From contig CAYIHX010000015.1 in assembly GCA_964363305.1 (NCBI GenBank), positions 1-64,000 on the forward strand: a DNA stretch of 64,000 nucleotides. Reading direction: 5' to 3'. Shown piece by piece: positions 34,089-47,169 of the stretch; positions within the stretch are counted from its first letter, which is position 1; each line of letters opens with the position of its first letter. The notes under the pieces are model-generated. The model made no database searches. It saw only the letters and a list, made by a program, of their open reading frames with translations, and was not told the DNA's origin. Source of the stretch: CAYIHX01 sp964363305. Its GTDB lineage: Bacteria > Bdellovibrionota > UBA1018. The translations under genes were made by a program, and so were the position numbers.

Positions 34089-34110
34089 ACCGGGAGCCGA
34101 CGCTCCCGGT
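34089..34110 (+). other. Hairpin between rplL and rpoB, candidate attenuator or processing site
   Basis: A perfect 9-bp stem (ACCGGGAGC with GCTCCCGGT) with loop CGAC, 33 nt past the rplL stop. It lacks a following U-tract. The rplL-rpoB gap in E. coli carries a partial terminator and an RNase III site, so a similar role is plausible here. The rest of the 266-bp gap shows no ORF that I trust. Confidence 0.45.
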
Positions 34111-34322
34111 CTGCGACTCTTGGCGTCATCCTCCTCTTTGTAGTTTCTGCAAGAAAAATACCGCAAAGGTCTTGTCATACCTGAAAAAATGGGTAGTCTC
34201 GGCCGTCGCGGGTGAAATCCAAAGTTTTGTCTTGATTTTGATCGTCTGGGGGTCAGTTAACTTCTTCCGAAGGTAGCTGGCTTGTTCGCGCGTTTGTATT
34301 GAGCGCTCTCTAAGGAGTCAGC

Positions 34323-37300
34323 ATGCCTAGTTTTTTCTCTGAGAATCGTCGTATTCGGAAAGAATTTTCTCGAATCGCAACCCCGGTAGAAATTCCGAAT
34401 CTGATTGAGCTTCAGAGAAAATCCTACGAAAAATTCCTTCAGGCTGAAGTGCCGCCGCAAAAGCGAGACAGTTCTGGTTTGCAGGCGGTCTTTAAGTCGG
34501 TGTTTCCGATTGAAGACTTTAATAAGACTGCGTCGCTCGAATTTGAGAGCTATACTTTGGAGCGTCCAAAGTACGATGTCGGTGAGTGTCGGCAGCGAGG
34601 AATGACCTTTGCCGCACCGTTGAAGATTACGGTTCGCTTGGTCGTGTACGATGTTGATGAGGAAGCTGGTACTCGCAATATCCGCGATATTAAAGAGCAA
34701 GAAGTGTACATGGGGGAAATTCCCCTGATGACTGAGGCTGGTTCCTTTATCATTAATGGGACTGAGCGTGTCATCGTCAGTCAGTTGCATCGCTCGCCTG
34801 GTGTTATTTTTGATCACGACCAGGGAAAGAGTCATTCCAGTGGAAAAATTCTCTATTCCGCTCGGGTGATTCCGCATCGCGGTTCTTGGCTTGATTTTGA
34901 GTTTGACCATAAGGACATTCTCCATGCTCGCATCGATCGGAAGCGGAAGCTTCCGGCGACTATTCTTTTGCGTGCAATCGGAATGACCACAGAAGAGGTG
35001 CTGAAGTACTTCTATCGAACCGAGCGCATCGTTCTGGAAGCGAATGCGAAATTTTCTAAGATGGTTGACCTTGAGATTCTCTCGGGTCAGCGTGCCGAGG
35101 ACGATATCGTCGACCCGAAATCGGGCGAGGTGATCGTTCGTAAAAATCGCAAGTTCACCAAAGCTGTGGTGAAGAAGATTGAAGAAGCTGGGATCAAGAA
35201 GCTCGAAGTGCCGATCGAGGCTGTTGTCGGGCGCGTGGCCTGCGAAGATTTGGTTGATAAGAAAACCGGCGAAGTTCTCGTTGAATGTAACGAGGAGTTG
35301 ACCGAGGCGAAGTACGAGGTACTGCGCGGTAAGGGGATCAAGGAAGTGAAGGTCATCTTCACTGATAATCTGACCCATGGTCCTTTTGTTCGAGATACGC
35401 TTTCGCTGGATAAGATCAATACACCTGAAGAGGCTTTGATCGAGATTTACAAGCGGATGCGCCCTGGTGATCCACCGACTGTTGAGGCGGCTAAGCAGCT
35501 GTTTGAGAACCTCTTTTTCAACCCAGAGAGATACGATCTCTCGAAGGTGGGTCGGCTCAAGTTGAACTATAAGTTCCCTGAGAACAACCTGCCTACGGAT
35601 TGTTTGATTTTGACGAAGGAAGACATTCTTTCGACGTTGTATTACCTCTGCGAGCTGAATAATGGGCGCGGAACGATCGATGATATCGATCACCTGGGTA
35701 ATCGACGGGTTCGGCCGGTCGGCGAGTTGATTGAGAACCAGTACCGTATTGGGTTGGTTCGCATGGAGCGCGCGATTAAAGAGCGCATGAGCATTCAGGA
35801 AATTGAAACACTGATGCCACATGATCTCATTAACCAGAAGCCGGTATCGGCTGTGGTGAAGGAGTTCTTTGGTTCGAGTCAGCTTTCTCAGTTCATGGAT
35901 CAGACGAATCCGCTCTCCGAAGTGACGCACAAGCGTCGGCTTTCGGCCCTTGGGCCCGGCGGCCTGACTCGAGAGCGTGCGGGCTTCGAGGTTCGCGACG
36001 TGCACAACACGCACTATGGTCGGATTTGCCCGATTGAGACCCCTGAAGGTCCGAACATCGGTTTGATCGCGAGTCTTTCGACTTATGCTCGGGTAAACGA
36101 GTTCGGCTTTATTGAGACGCCTTACCGAGTGATTGATGCTCGGAAAGTATCGGATGAGATTCGTTTCTTCACTGCGACAGAAGAAGAGAACAAGATCATC
36201 GCGCAGGTTTCCCCAGAGGCGTTGCGTTCGAAAAAGCTACCAGATCATGCGATCGATGCTCGCCGTCGTGGTGAGTATGCGCTCGTTAATCCTGACGAAA
36301 TTGAGTTGATGGACGTATCCCCCAATCAGCTCGTTTCGATCGCGGCATCCTTGATTCCTTTTTTGGAGCACGACGACGCAAATCGAGCTCTCATGGGTTC
36401 GAACATGCAGCGCCAGGCAGTTCCACTATTGCGTACTCATGCGCCGTTAGTCGGAACAGGGATTGAGCGCGTGGTGGCACGCGACTCAGGTCAGATTATT
36501 GTGAATCGCCATGAAGGTGATGTCATTATGGTTGATGGCACCAAGATTGTGGTGCGGCGTTCGAAGAGTGCGATCGAGGAGTCGGATGTCGACATCTACA
36601 ATCTCACTAAATATCAGCGTTCCAATCAGAATACCTGTATCACCCAGCGTCCGGTCGTAAAGGTCGGGGAGAAGGTGAGGGCTGGTGATATTCTGGCGGA
36701 TGGTCCTGGGACAGACGCGGGTGAGCTCGCGTTGGGCCAGAATATCCTCGTCGCGTTCATGCCTTGGCAGGGATATAATTTCGAAGATTCGATCTTGATC
36801 TCGGAACGTTTGATCAAGGAAGACACCTTCACTTCGATTCACATTGAAGAGTTTGAGTGTGTCGCTCGCGATACCAAGCTCGGCAAAGAAGATATCACTC
36901 GTGATATTCCGAATGTCGGAGAGGAGGCTCTGAAGGATCTTGATCAGAGCGGAATTATTCGAATTGGCGCGGAAGTGAAGCCGGGCGATATCTTGGTGGG
37001 TAAAGTAACGCCTAAGGGCGAGACCCAGCTTTCTCCCGAGGAGAAGCTTTTGCGGGCGATCTTTGGTGAGAAGGCCGGAGATGTACGGGACACTTCGCTT
37101 CGCGTTCCGTCTGGGGTGCAGGGAATTGTCATTAACGCTCAGGTTTTTGCTCGTGAAGGGACTGAGCCTGACGAGCGGACTAAGTCGATTCTTGAAGAGC
37201 ACATTGCGAAGATTCGACGCGACGAAAAGATTGAAATCGATGCAATTCGTGTTTCGTCTCTGAACAAGATTGGTGGCCTCCTCGATGGTGCTGTGACGAC

Positions 37301-38450
37301 AGGGAAGCTTCTTTCGGAGGACGGCTCGGAAGAAATTCTGAAGAAGTCCCAGAAGCTTGACCGGAGCATCCTAGAAGGCATTTCTTTTGATCTTTTGGCC
37401 TTTATTCCTGTGAAGGATGACCTGGAAGAACAGGTCACCGCGATCATGAAGAAGGCGAAGGAGAAGATTGAAGCCATTCGGTACGTGTTCAAGGAGAAGA
37501 CGGATAAGCTGAAGCGGGGCGATGAGCTTGCTCCAGGCGTTATCAAGATGGTGAAGGTGCAGATCGCCATTAAACGACGGCTGCAAGTCGGCGATAAAAT
37601 GGCAGGACGACACGGAAACAAGGGGGTAATTTCCCGCATTGTTCCCGCTGAAGACATGCCTTTTATGGCCAACGGAACACCGGTAGATATGGTGCTGAAT
37701 CCGTTGGGCGTTCCTTCTCGAATGAATATTGGGCAGTTGCTTGAAGTGATGTTGGGTTGGGCTGCGTGGGGTGTGGGCGAGAAGGTTCAGGCCTATCTCG
37801 AGCAATTCCAGCCGGAAAAGCTGCGAAAGGTCCTCAAAGAGACCTACGCAAACGTCGAGCTTGATAAGTATATTGATAAGGCTTCGGATGATGAGATCAA
37901 GAAGATGGCGCAGTTTCTCAAGAGGGGCGTCCATTTTGCAACTCCGGTATTCGATGGGGCGACGGAAGAAGACATCACTCGAATGTTGAAGACGGCAGAT
38001 CTTCCGGAACGTGGGCAAGCCATTTTGTTCGACGGCATTTCGGGCGAGGCATTTACTGAAGAGGTCACTGTTGGGGTGATGTATATGCTTAAGCTTCACC
38101 ATCTGGTTGAAGAGAAGATTCATGCACGGAGCATCGGTCCATACAGCTTGGTTACTCAGCAGCCGTTGGGCGGCAAGGCGCAGTTCGGCGGTCAGCGGCT
38201 TGGGGAAATGGAAGTCTGGGCGCTCGAAGCTTACGGCGCGGCATATGCTCTTCAGGAGTTTCTGACTGTGAAGTCGGATGACGTCACCGGACGGAATCGA
38301 ATGTACGAGGCAATTGTAAAGGGCGAACAGATTCTTGAACCGGGTCTGCCCGAGTCTTTCAACGTTTTGATTAAGGAACTTCAAAGCTTGGCTTTGAATG
38401 TGGAATTGATTGAAGACGATGAAAAGGAACTCAAAGGATCGGTTCTTTAA
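34323..38450 (+). CDS. rpoB: RNA polymerase subunit beta
   Basis: 1375 residues, usual size for proteobacterial-type beta. Key regions: the rifampicin pocket around FGSSQLSQFMDQTNPLSE and THKRRLSALGPGGLTRERAG, ETPEGPNIGLI, the catalytic-centre segment QNILVAFMPWQGYNFEDSIL, the KMAGRHGNKGVIS loop, and the C-terminal GQRLGEMEVWALEAYGAA. The rifampicin region has the common sensitive-type residues (Q, D, H, R, S in FMDQTN...HKRRLSALG). Strong AAGGAG upstream. Confidence 0.99.
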   Translation: MPSFFSENRRIRKEFSRIATPVEIPNLIELQRKSYEKFLQAEVPPQKRDSSGLQAVFKSVFPIEDFNKTASLEFESYTLERPKYDVGECRQRGMTFAAPLKITVRLVVYDVDEEAGTRNIRDIKEQEVYMGEIPLMTEAGSFIINGTERVIVSQLHRSPGVIFDHDQGKSHSSGKILYSARVIPHRGSWLDFEFDHKDILHARIDRKRKLPATILLRAIGMTTEEVLKYFYRTERIVLEANAKFSKMVDLEILSGQRAEDDIVDPKSGEVIVRKNRKFTKAVVKKIEEAGIKKLEVPIEAVVGRVACEDLVDKKTGEVLVECNEELTEAKYEVLRGKGIKEVKVIFTDNLTHGPFVRDTLSLDKINTPEEALIEIYKRMRPGDPPTVEAAKQLFENLFFNPERYDLSKVGRLKLNYKFPENNLPTDCLILTKEDILSTLYYLCELNNGRGTIDDIDHLGNRRVRPVGELIENQYRIGLVRMERAIKERMSIQEIETLMPHDLINQKPVSAVVKEFFGSSQLSQFMDQTNPLSEVTHKRRLSALGPGGLTRERAGFEVRDVHNTHYGRICPIETPEGPNIGLIASLSTYARVNEFGFIETPYRVIDARKVSDEIRFFTATEEENKIIAQVSPEALRSKKLPDHAIDARRRGEYALVNPDEIELMDVSPNQLVSIAASLIPFLEHDDANRALMGSNMQRQAVPLLRTHAPLVGTGIERVVARDSGQIIVNRHEGDVIMVDGTKIVVRRSKSAIEESDVDIYNLTKYQRSNQNTCITQRPVVKVGEKVRAGDILADGPGTDAGELALGQNILVAFMPWQGYNFEDSILISERLIKEDTFTSIHIEEFECVARDTKLGKEDITRDIPNVGEEALKDLDQSGIIRIGAEVKPGDILVGKVTPKGETQLSPEEKLLRAIFGEKAGDVRDTSLRVPSGVQGIVINAQVFAREGTEPDERTKSILEEHIAKIRRDEKIEIDAIRVSSLNKIGGLLDGAVTTGKLLSEDGSEEILKKSQKLDRSILEGISFDLLAFIPVKDDLEEQVTAIMKKAKEKIEAIRYVFKEKTDKLKRGDELAPGVIKMVKVQIAIKRRLQVGDKMAGRHGNKGVISRIVPAEDMPFMANGTPVDMVLNPLGVPSRMNIGQLLEVMLGWAAWGVGEKVQAYLEQFQPEKLRKVLKETYANVELDKYIDKASDDEIKKMAQFLKRGVHFATPVFDGATEEDITRMLKTADLPERGQAILFDGISGEAFTEEVTVGVMYMLKLHHLVEEKIHARSIGPYSLVTQQPLGGKAQFGGQRLGEMEVWALEAYGAAYALQEFLTVKSDDVTGRNRMYEAIVKGEQILEPGLPESFNVLIKELQSLALNVELIEDDEKELKGSVL

Positions 38451-38474
38451 GAATCACGCGAAGAGGGATTGACG

Positions 38475-42620
<4,146 letters not shown>

Positions 42621-42627
42621 TCTCGGT

Positions 42628-42654
42628 CCCAGATAATAGTAGAGGTGATCTGGG
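42628..42654 (+). other. Hairpin past rpoC
   Basis: CCCAGAT pairs with ATCTGGG across a 13-nt loop, 8 nt after the rpoC stop. There is no U-tract, so termination here is uncertain; it may protect the 3' end of the rpoBC message or help processing of the tRNA-Val transcript. Confidence 0.35.
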
Positions 42655-42723
42655 TCGTTCGGTAGATATCGAGCGGCCCGGAAAATAAAAGCAGAACAAG
42701 GTTCCAGGTTCGGTTTTTAAATC

Positions 42724-42798
42724 GGGCGCATAGCTCAGTGGTAGAGCAGGGTCTTTACACGGCCAAGGTCCAAGGTTCAATCCCTTGTGCGCCCACCA
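42724..42798 (+). tRNA. tRNA-Val (anticodon TAC)
   Basis: 75 nt with CCA. Acceptor stem GGGCGCA/TGCGCCC, D-arm GCTC/GAGC, anticodon loop TTTACAC (anticodon TAC), T-arm CAAGG/CCTTG with loop TTCAATC. The anticodon stem GGGTC/GGCCA has an A-G mismatch at the top (27:43) and one T-G pair, and the T-loop has TTCAATC in place of TTCGAATC-like forms; still a likely functional gene. Confidence 0.85.
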
Positions 42799-42804
42799 TT
42801 TTCC

Positions 42805-43044
42805 ATGCGAAGTATGCAGCTTGATCCCTTCATAAGAGCGCGTCTCCTGCGGTTCATCGATGACTTCCGGCATCGGCATGGGCAACTCCCCACTCTACAG
42901 AATTTTGATGACGTCAATATCAGCCGAGATTGGGTTGAGCGAGCAGTTCGGTCTGGGTTGATTGAGAAATTTTACGTCACTTTGACCAACGGAGTGGTCG
43001 TAAAAGGCTATAAAATTAAGTACTCAAGGGCGTCCGCCATCTAA
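42805..43044 (+). CDS. Small hypothetical protein, winged-helix-like
   Basis: 79 residues from the ATG at 42805 (an ATG at 42814 is also possible), starting 6 bp after tRNA-Val. The sequence FIRARLLRFIDDFRHRHGQL, then PTLQNFDDVNISRDWVERAV and a beta hairpin KFYVTLTNGVVVKGYKI resembles a short winged helix similar in layout to the N-terminal LexA-type domain. I do not recognise the family. It could be a small DNA-binding regulator of the neighbouring kinase genes. The upstream ribosome binding site is poor. Confidence 0.5.
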   Translation: MRSMQLDPFIRARLLRFIDDFRHRHGQLPTLQNFDDVNISRDWVERAVRSGLIEKFYVTLTNGVVVKGYKIKYSRASAI

Positions 43045-43046
43045 TG

Positions 43047-43055
43047 TGATATAAT
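43047..43055 (+). promoter_or_regulatory. Extended -10 promoter before the sensor kinase
   Basis: TGATATAAT is a perfect TATAAT with the TGn extension, which can work without a -35; indeed no good -35 is seen. Transcription would start near 43062, leaving a leader of about 140 nt before the kinase start at 43201. A weak 39-codon ORF (43054-43173) overlaps this element. Confidence 0.45.
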
Positions 43056-43200
43056 GCGTTGTGACGTGATTTTCTGTCTCTCTTTGGTAGACCTCGAGGG
43101 CAATGCGGATGGACCGCTCAAGGGAATCGTTTCTGGTAAAGAAACCTTTCCAAGGGATGGGCTTGACTCATGAGGTATGGCTTGGGGATTAGAGGGTTCG

Positions 43201-44883
43201 ATGAAGTTGAAGTTTACACATGTATTGAGCCCCACCAGTAACCTCGTATTAATGGTCTACGGCTTTTTCTCGCTCTTTCTTCTTTTTTCACCCAGTCTTT
43301 CGCAAATCGGAATGGTGGTTGCCGCCGACACGATTTCGCTTTTTTTCTTCATGTTGGTTGATCGGTATTTGTTTCTGGCTATTTTTCCGGAGGCAAGGTC
43401 GATCTTTCCTGTCTTGGATTCCACCGCGTTTGACGGCGCTATCGCAGAGTGTAGAAAGTTGATGGTGCGCTCGATCTATACATTTCCTCAAAGCAGAGCG
43501 CTCTACTTATGGACCATCAGTCTTGTTAAGGTTCTTCCTGGCGCCTGTATTGTCCTTCTGGTTTGGCCACATGAAAATCTCGGTATCGCACTGGCGAAGA
43601 TGGTATTTTTCGAGTTGTCGCTCATTACCTGCTTTTCAGTTCTGGCATTTTTTGAAATTCATGAGGTTGCTTCTTCGGTCATAGATCAGTTGTTTGCTCA
43701 TACGCGAGACGCCGATGTTTTCTTGGCTGTTGAGCCGTCGGACAGTGGGTCCTCTCTCATGAAGGTCGAGGGCCTCGCTCATATCTCCGTGATGTCCCTC
43801 AGTTTTGGGTTGATGTTGACCTTGGCGATCAGCACATTTGTGGGGGAGGAGCCTACGCAGCGGGTCGGGTTTCGATTTGCAGCTCTTTTTCTATTGTCTT
43901 GTCTCGTCCTCGGTCGGCTGTTCTGCACGAATCGGATGATACAGGTGCGGGCCAATCGAGATATTTTGCACTACTTGGGAAAAATCGATCTCAGTCGTGA
44001 AACTCCCATCTTGCCTCTTCATACGTCGGTTGAGCTGAATGCTTTACAACGGGCTTTCAACCTCATGTCTGGGCGATTGCGCGATTCTCAGGACGAGCTT
44101 TCAGATTTAATTCGTTACGAAAGTGATCAGAGCCGTTTTAGGACACTTGGAGAAGTTGCGGGCTTGGTCGTCCATGATCTCAGTTCTCCCCTTCATGTGG
44201 TCAAATATTGTACTGATTTGATTCGAGGCGATCCGCAGAAAGTGACTGACGGGACGCTTTTTTTGCGGATCGAGAGGAGCTTGGACAAGGCTGTGAACTT
44301 GGTTCAATCTCTGCGGGCCTACTTGAAAGATGGTCAGAATGGCGCGTCACTCATTCGTTTCGCTGAGGCTCACGACTATGTTCTCCAGGTTCTGGGCTTG
44401 GAATTTCAATCGAAGCTTCCGCGGCAGTTGAATGAGGTCATCAGCGTCAGGGAAGGCGTGGGAAGTGTCGCATTGCGTTGCTACCGGATCGACCTGATTC
44501 AAATTCTCGATAACCTTTATCGGAATAGCTTGGACAATATGATCGAGACAGGCAAAGAAACCCCTCAGATCCAGGTTGCCCTGGAAGGCGTGGGGGATGG
44601 ATACGCAGTGTTGTCGCTAGAGGATTCGGGGAGTGGCTTGAGCGTGGACGATTTTGAAGCGATGACATCGGGAAAGGTGTCAAAAGGGGGGTTTAGCGAT
44701 CGCCGGGCTCAAAAAGGATTGGGTCTGCGGCTGACTCGACGTTTGATTGAGAGATTGGCCGGCTCTTTGTCGGTCGTGCCAGCGAAAGATGGAGCAGCTG
44801 GAACCCGAATGTTGCTGACGTTGCCACTTGCCGATACAAAACATGAAGAAGCTAGTGCGGAGGCTGCAACGCATGGAACATGA
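43201..44883 (+). CDS. Polytopic membrane sensor histidine kinase
   Basis: 560 residues from the ATG at 43201, which has AGAGGG upstream. About six transmembrane helices occupy the first 250 residues with short loops, so the signal is probably sensed within the membrane. A HAMP-like linker (LHTSVELNALQRAFNLMSGR) leads to the H box FRTLGEVAGLVVHDLSSPLH (histidine followed by Asp, a VHDL variant). ATPase motifs are DNLYRNSLDNM, EDSGSGL and GLGLRLTRRLIER. The response regulator gene starts inside its last 11 bases, so the two are a cognate pair. They converge on the YcaO operon. Confidence 0.9.
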   Translation: MKLKFTHVLSPTSNLVLMVYGFFSLFLLFSPSLSQIGMVVAADTISLFFFMLVDRYLFLAIFPEARSIFPVLDSTAFDGAIAECRKLMVRSIYTFPQSRALYLWTISLVKVLPGACIVLLVWPHENLGIALAKMVFFELSLITCFSVLAFFEIHEVASSVIDQLFAHTRDADVFLAVEPSDSGSSLMKVEGLAHISVMSLSFGLMLTLAISTFVGEEPTQRVGFRFAALFLLSCLVLGRLFCTNRMIQVRANRDILHYLGKIDLSRETPILPLHTSVELNALQRAFNLMSGRLRDSQDELSDLIRYESDQSRFRTLGEVAGLVVHDLSSPLHVVKYCTDLIRGDPQKVTDGTLFLRIERSLDKAVNLVQSLRAYLKDGQNGASLIRFAEAHDYVLQVLGLEFQSKLPRQLNEVISVREGVGSVALRCYRIDLIQILDNLYRNSLDNMIETGKETPQIQVALEGVGDGYAVLSLEDSGSGLSVDDFEAMTSGKVSKGGFSDRRAQKGLGLRLTRRLIERLAGSLSVVPAKDGAAGTRMLLTLPLADTKHEEASAEAATHGT

Positions 44884-45538
44884 TCATTCAGTTTGGGTTC
44901 TTGATGATGAGGAAGATTGTCTCTTCGTGGCGGAGCAGAGTCTCTCAGACGCGTACAACGTGAGGACTTTTTCTTCTTTGGCCCAACTTAAAGGCGCGCT
45001 CGATCAGAATCTCGATACCTTGCCGGTCGCATTGGTCGCAGATCTGAGGTTGGCGGATGGAAATTTTCTTCAGTTCTTGGATCTAGAGGCCTCTGATTTA
45101 GCCAAAATTTTTCCGATCGTTATTACTTCTTCCCTTTATGACTCGGAAACCATCCGGGGTGGTTATCATCGTGGGAGTTATGACTATTTAGTGAAGCCTT
45201 TTCGTCCGTCTGAGCTCAAGGTCAAGGTTGAGCAGGCATCTCAGAAGTTTGTTTCTGACCGAAGTAGGCGGGTTGCAAGTCAGCTGGAGTTGACCCCAAA
45301 AGAGGCGCGACTGTTCGAGTACATGCATCGGTTTGCTCCACGGGCGGTTTCCAGACAAGAGCTCCTCGCTGAGGTTTGGGCAGATATGAAGATCCATCCG
45401 AAGACGATCGATGTTCATATTCATAACCTGAAGAAGAAAATTGTCGTGGCCGGATGGATCATCGTTTCGTCTAAACTTGGGTTTTGGTCCATCACTTCAG
45501 CAGGGAGTTCAGGGGATGGGGTGCCACCATCTTGCTGA
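44873..45538 (+). CDS. OmpR/PhoB-type response regulator
   Basis: 221 residues from the ATG at 44873, which has GGAGG 10 nt upstream; an in-frame ATG at 44828 would overlap the kinase more. The receiver has WVLDDEEDC, the phosphoacceptor aspartate in ALVADLRLADG, TSS, and LVKPF. The C-terminal winged helix shows LTPKEARLFEYMHRF, then SRQELLAEVWADMKIHPKTI and DVHIHNLKKKI, the OmpR-family pattern. It probably regulates nearby genes, possibly the convergent YcaO operon; this is inferred. Its last 30 bp overlap the end of the YcaO gene. Confidence 0.9.
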   Translation: MEHDHSVWVLDDEEDCLFVAEQSLSDAYNVRTFSSLAQLKGALDQNLDTLPVALVADLRLADGNFLQFLDLEASDLAKIFPIVITSSLYDSETIRGGYHRGSYDYLVKPFRPSELKVKVEQASQKFVSDRSRRVASQLELTPKEARLFEYMHRFAPRAVSRQELLAEVWADMKIHPKTIDVHIHNLKKKIVVAGWIIVSSKLGFWSITSAGSSGDGVPPSC

Positions 45539-46486
45539 GTTGTTGGGCAGCCACTTGAGTACTGTCTGAGGTTGCGAGCCAAAGACCAGGGGAAGGGCGT
45601 TCGGGTGGGAAGCTTTGCATACGAACAATGTGTTTCTGGCCTCGGCGATTTGCGATAGTGGCGTACTGTAGATCTCGACCGAACATTCCCTAAGGAGGGG
45701 TTTGGGCGTAGGGATCTCGAGTCCCAGGGAGAGATCGCCCGAGGTCCAGGCAATGAGCTTTTTTTGACCGAGTGGGGAAAGAAGATAGTCCTGGTGAAAG
45801 TCGGGCGTGTTTGTCTGGTTCTGGTTGCCGGGTTCGGCACATTCTTCATAGAGAAACGCCCATCTCTGTATCGTCTCTCGACAGGCGGAGGCAATGGCCG
45901 CCTCTAGATCGAGGCCGGCGCCGAACCCATGAACGATAAATCGTGGGTCGCTATTCGGTCTGGGCACGATTGCTGCCATGCAGACTTCGGCATCAGAATG
46001 GGGGTCGGGGAGCGAGTAAAGCTGCATTCGATTTCCGACGCTGTCAGGTAGTTCGACGGGCCAAAACGGCAGGAGGTCCTTCGAAAGGGGTTTCGGCTTT
46101 CGCCCGGAGTACCAGTAGCGAAGAACTCTGTCTCTCTCAAGAAGCTCAAGGCACGCGCTGGCTTTTGCATTCGCGAGGTCAGGATGTGCGGCCCAACCAT
46201 TCGAGCGTGAGATCGTGCAATTCGGGTCCTTAAGGGAATGGCTGGTTTTGCCTGAATGGATCAACTCCACGATGGTCATTCGCTCGCAGAGCTCGGATCG
46301 GGCCTTTTCGAGAGCAATTTTTTCAATGAAGTCGAAACTGCTGCCTGTTACTTCGGTGGCGCTAGCGGTGTGGGTAGCCGCGAGTCCCACGAGATGTCCG
46401 GTGAGCCCCTCTTTTTGAAAGTGTTCAAAAAACGGATCAGTGAATTTCCATCTGGATTGCTGGCGTTGTGCTTCTATTTGGTGCAT
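45509..46486 (-). CDS. YcaO-domain cyclodehydratase-like protein
   Basis: 325 residues, the size of a stand-alone YcaO core. YcaO enzymes activate a peptide backbone amide with ATP to form azolines, thioamides or amidines. ATP-site elements are visible: ELCER (residues 65-69), SNGWAA (95-100) leading into ASACLELLERD (109-119), and ETIQR (204-208), matching the ExxER, ERD and E..Q pattern of the family. The C-terminus ends WWHPIP, short of the PxPxP tail of classic azoline-forming members. It lacks a fused or adjacent E1-like/RRE partner and no TfuA is nearby. It is the last gene of the peptide-modification operon and overlaps the upstream oxidase gene by 50 bp. Confidence 0.85.
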   Translation of the reverse strand: MHQIEAQRQQSRWKFTDPFFEHFQKEGLTGHLVGLAATHTASATEVTGSSFDFIEKIALEKARSELCERMTIVELIHSGKTSHSLKDPNCTISRSNGWAAHPDLANAKASACLELLERDRVLRYWYSGRKPKPLSKDLLPFWPVELPDSVGNRMQLYSLPDPHSDAEVCMAAIVPRPNSDPRFIVHGFGAGLDLEAAIASACRETIQRWAFLYEECAEPGNQNQTNTPDFHQDYLLSPLGQKKLIAWTSGDLSLGLEIPTPKPLLRECSVEIYSTPLSQIAEARNTLFVCKASHPNALPLVFGSQPQTVLKWLPNNSARWWHPIP

Positions 46487-47153
46487 ATGTTTTTTTGTTT
46501 TCGAAAATTTCTGACATGAGTTCGTTCGTGAACGTGGCGCAACGCTCTATCGAGCTGAAAATTTTATTCTGAACATGTGGCTCGGCAGCCGTCTCGGCGA
46601 GCCAGGAGATCCAAGGGAGGATTTCATCGGCATGTTGACCGTCAATGTCCGCGTGCTTGGCGAGTACCGTCGACCGGTCTCGAGCGATGCCTGTATTTTT
46701 TTCGACGAGCGCTAAAAATTTAGGACCAAGATACCCCGTAATATATTCGACTGAATAAATGTACGTGAGATAGCTGATCAGGTCGTTTCGGGCGACGTCA
46801 TAGATCCAGAGCAAAAACGATTTCACCGCAGGAGAGTTTATGGTTTCAATTTGGAGATCGTTTCCACGATCAAGAGCAGCGAGGTCTGATCGTGCCCACT
46901 GATCATGCCCAGTTTCTTCGATTTTCTTTTGTTTGAGAAAATTTTCGAGAACATCAAGACCATCTCGCTTGGCTGTATTGATCGCGGCTGAAATATGCTC
47001 GGGCGAGTAAAGGATGAGATGTCCAACTGCGGCAATGTAGAGCGGAAAATTTTCCGCCGTGATCGAGGAAGAGGTACCATCGGCGAGCGCTGGGTGTGTT
47101 TTCCAGAGTTCGTCGCACTCATTTTTTGTTTTGACTTTGATGCTTTCGATCAT
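46437..47153 (-). CDS. Heme-oxygenase-like di-iron oxidase/oxygenase
   Basis: 238 residues, nearly all helical. The full ligand set of the heme-oxygenase-like di-iron oxidase (HDO) superfamily can be placed: E79-x3-H83 (EETGH), E136 (SVEYI) and H167-x3-D171-x2-H174 (HADIDGQH). This distinguishes it from heme-binding or TenA/PqqC members that lack metal residues. HDOs oxidise amino acids, fatty acids and peptides using oxygen. Here, next to YcaO and a ten-residue peptide, it may oxidise the peptide; this is inferred. ATG with GGAGG 6-10 nt upstream. The upstream hairpin ends just before the ribosome binding site. Confidence 0.8.
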   Translation of the reverse strand: MIESIKVKTKNECDELWKTHPALADGTSSSITAENFPLYIAAVGHLILYSPEHISAAINTAKRDGLDVLENFLKQKKIEETGHDQWARSDLAALDRGNDLQIETINSPAVKSFLLWIYDVARNDLISYLTYIYSVEYITGYLGPKFLALVEKNTGIARDRSTVLAKHADIDGQHADEILPWISWLAETAAEPHVQNKIFSSIERCATFTNELMSEIFENKKTYAPNRSTTPAIQMEIH

Positions 47154-47169
47154 AAATCCTCCTTCGAGG

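Noticed and set aside
34061..34276. 71-codon plus-strand ORF between rplL and rpoB
   Set aside because: Starts with a TTG lacking a ribosome binding site and runs through the hairpin; cysteine pair CSFC is not enough to support a protein.
34257..36014. 585-codon minus-strand ORF opposite rpoB
   Set aside because: It is antisense to highly conserved rpoB, has no ribosome binding site and low-complexity composition; it is a shadow of codon bias.
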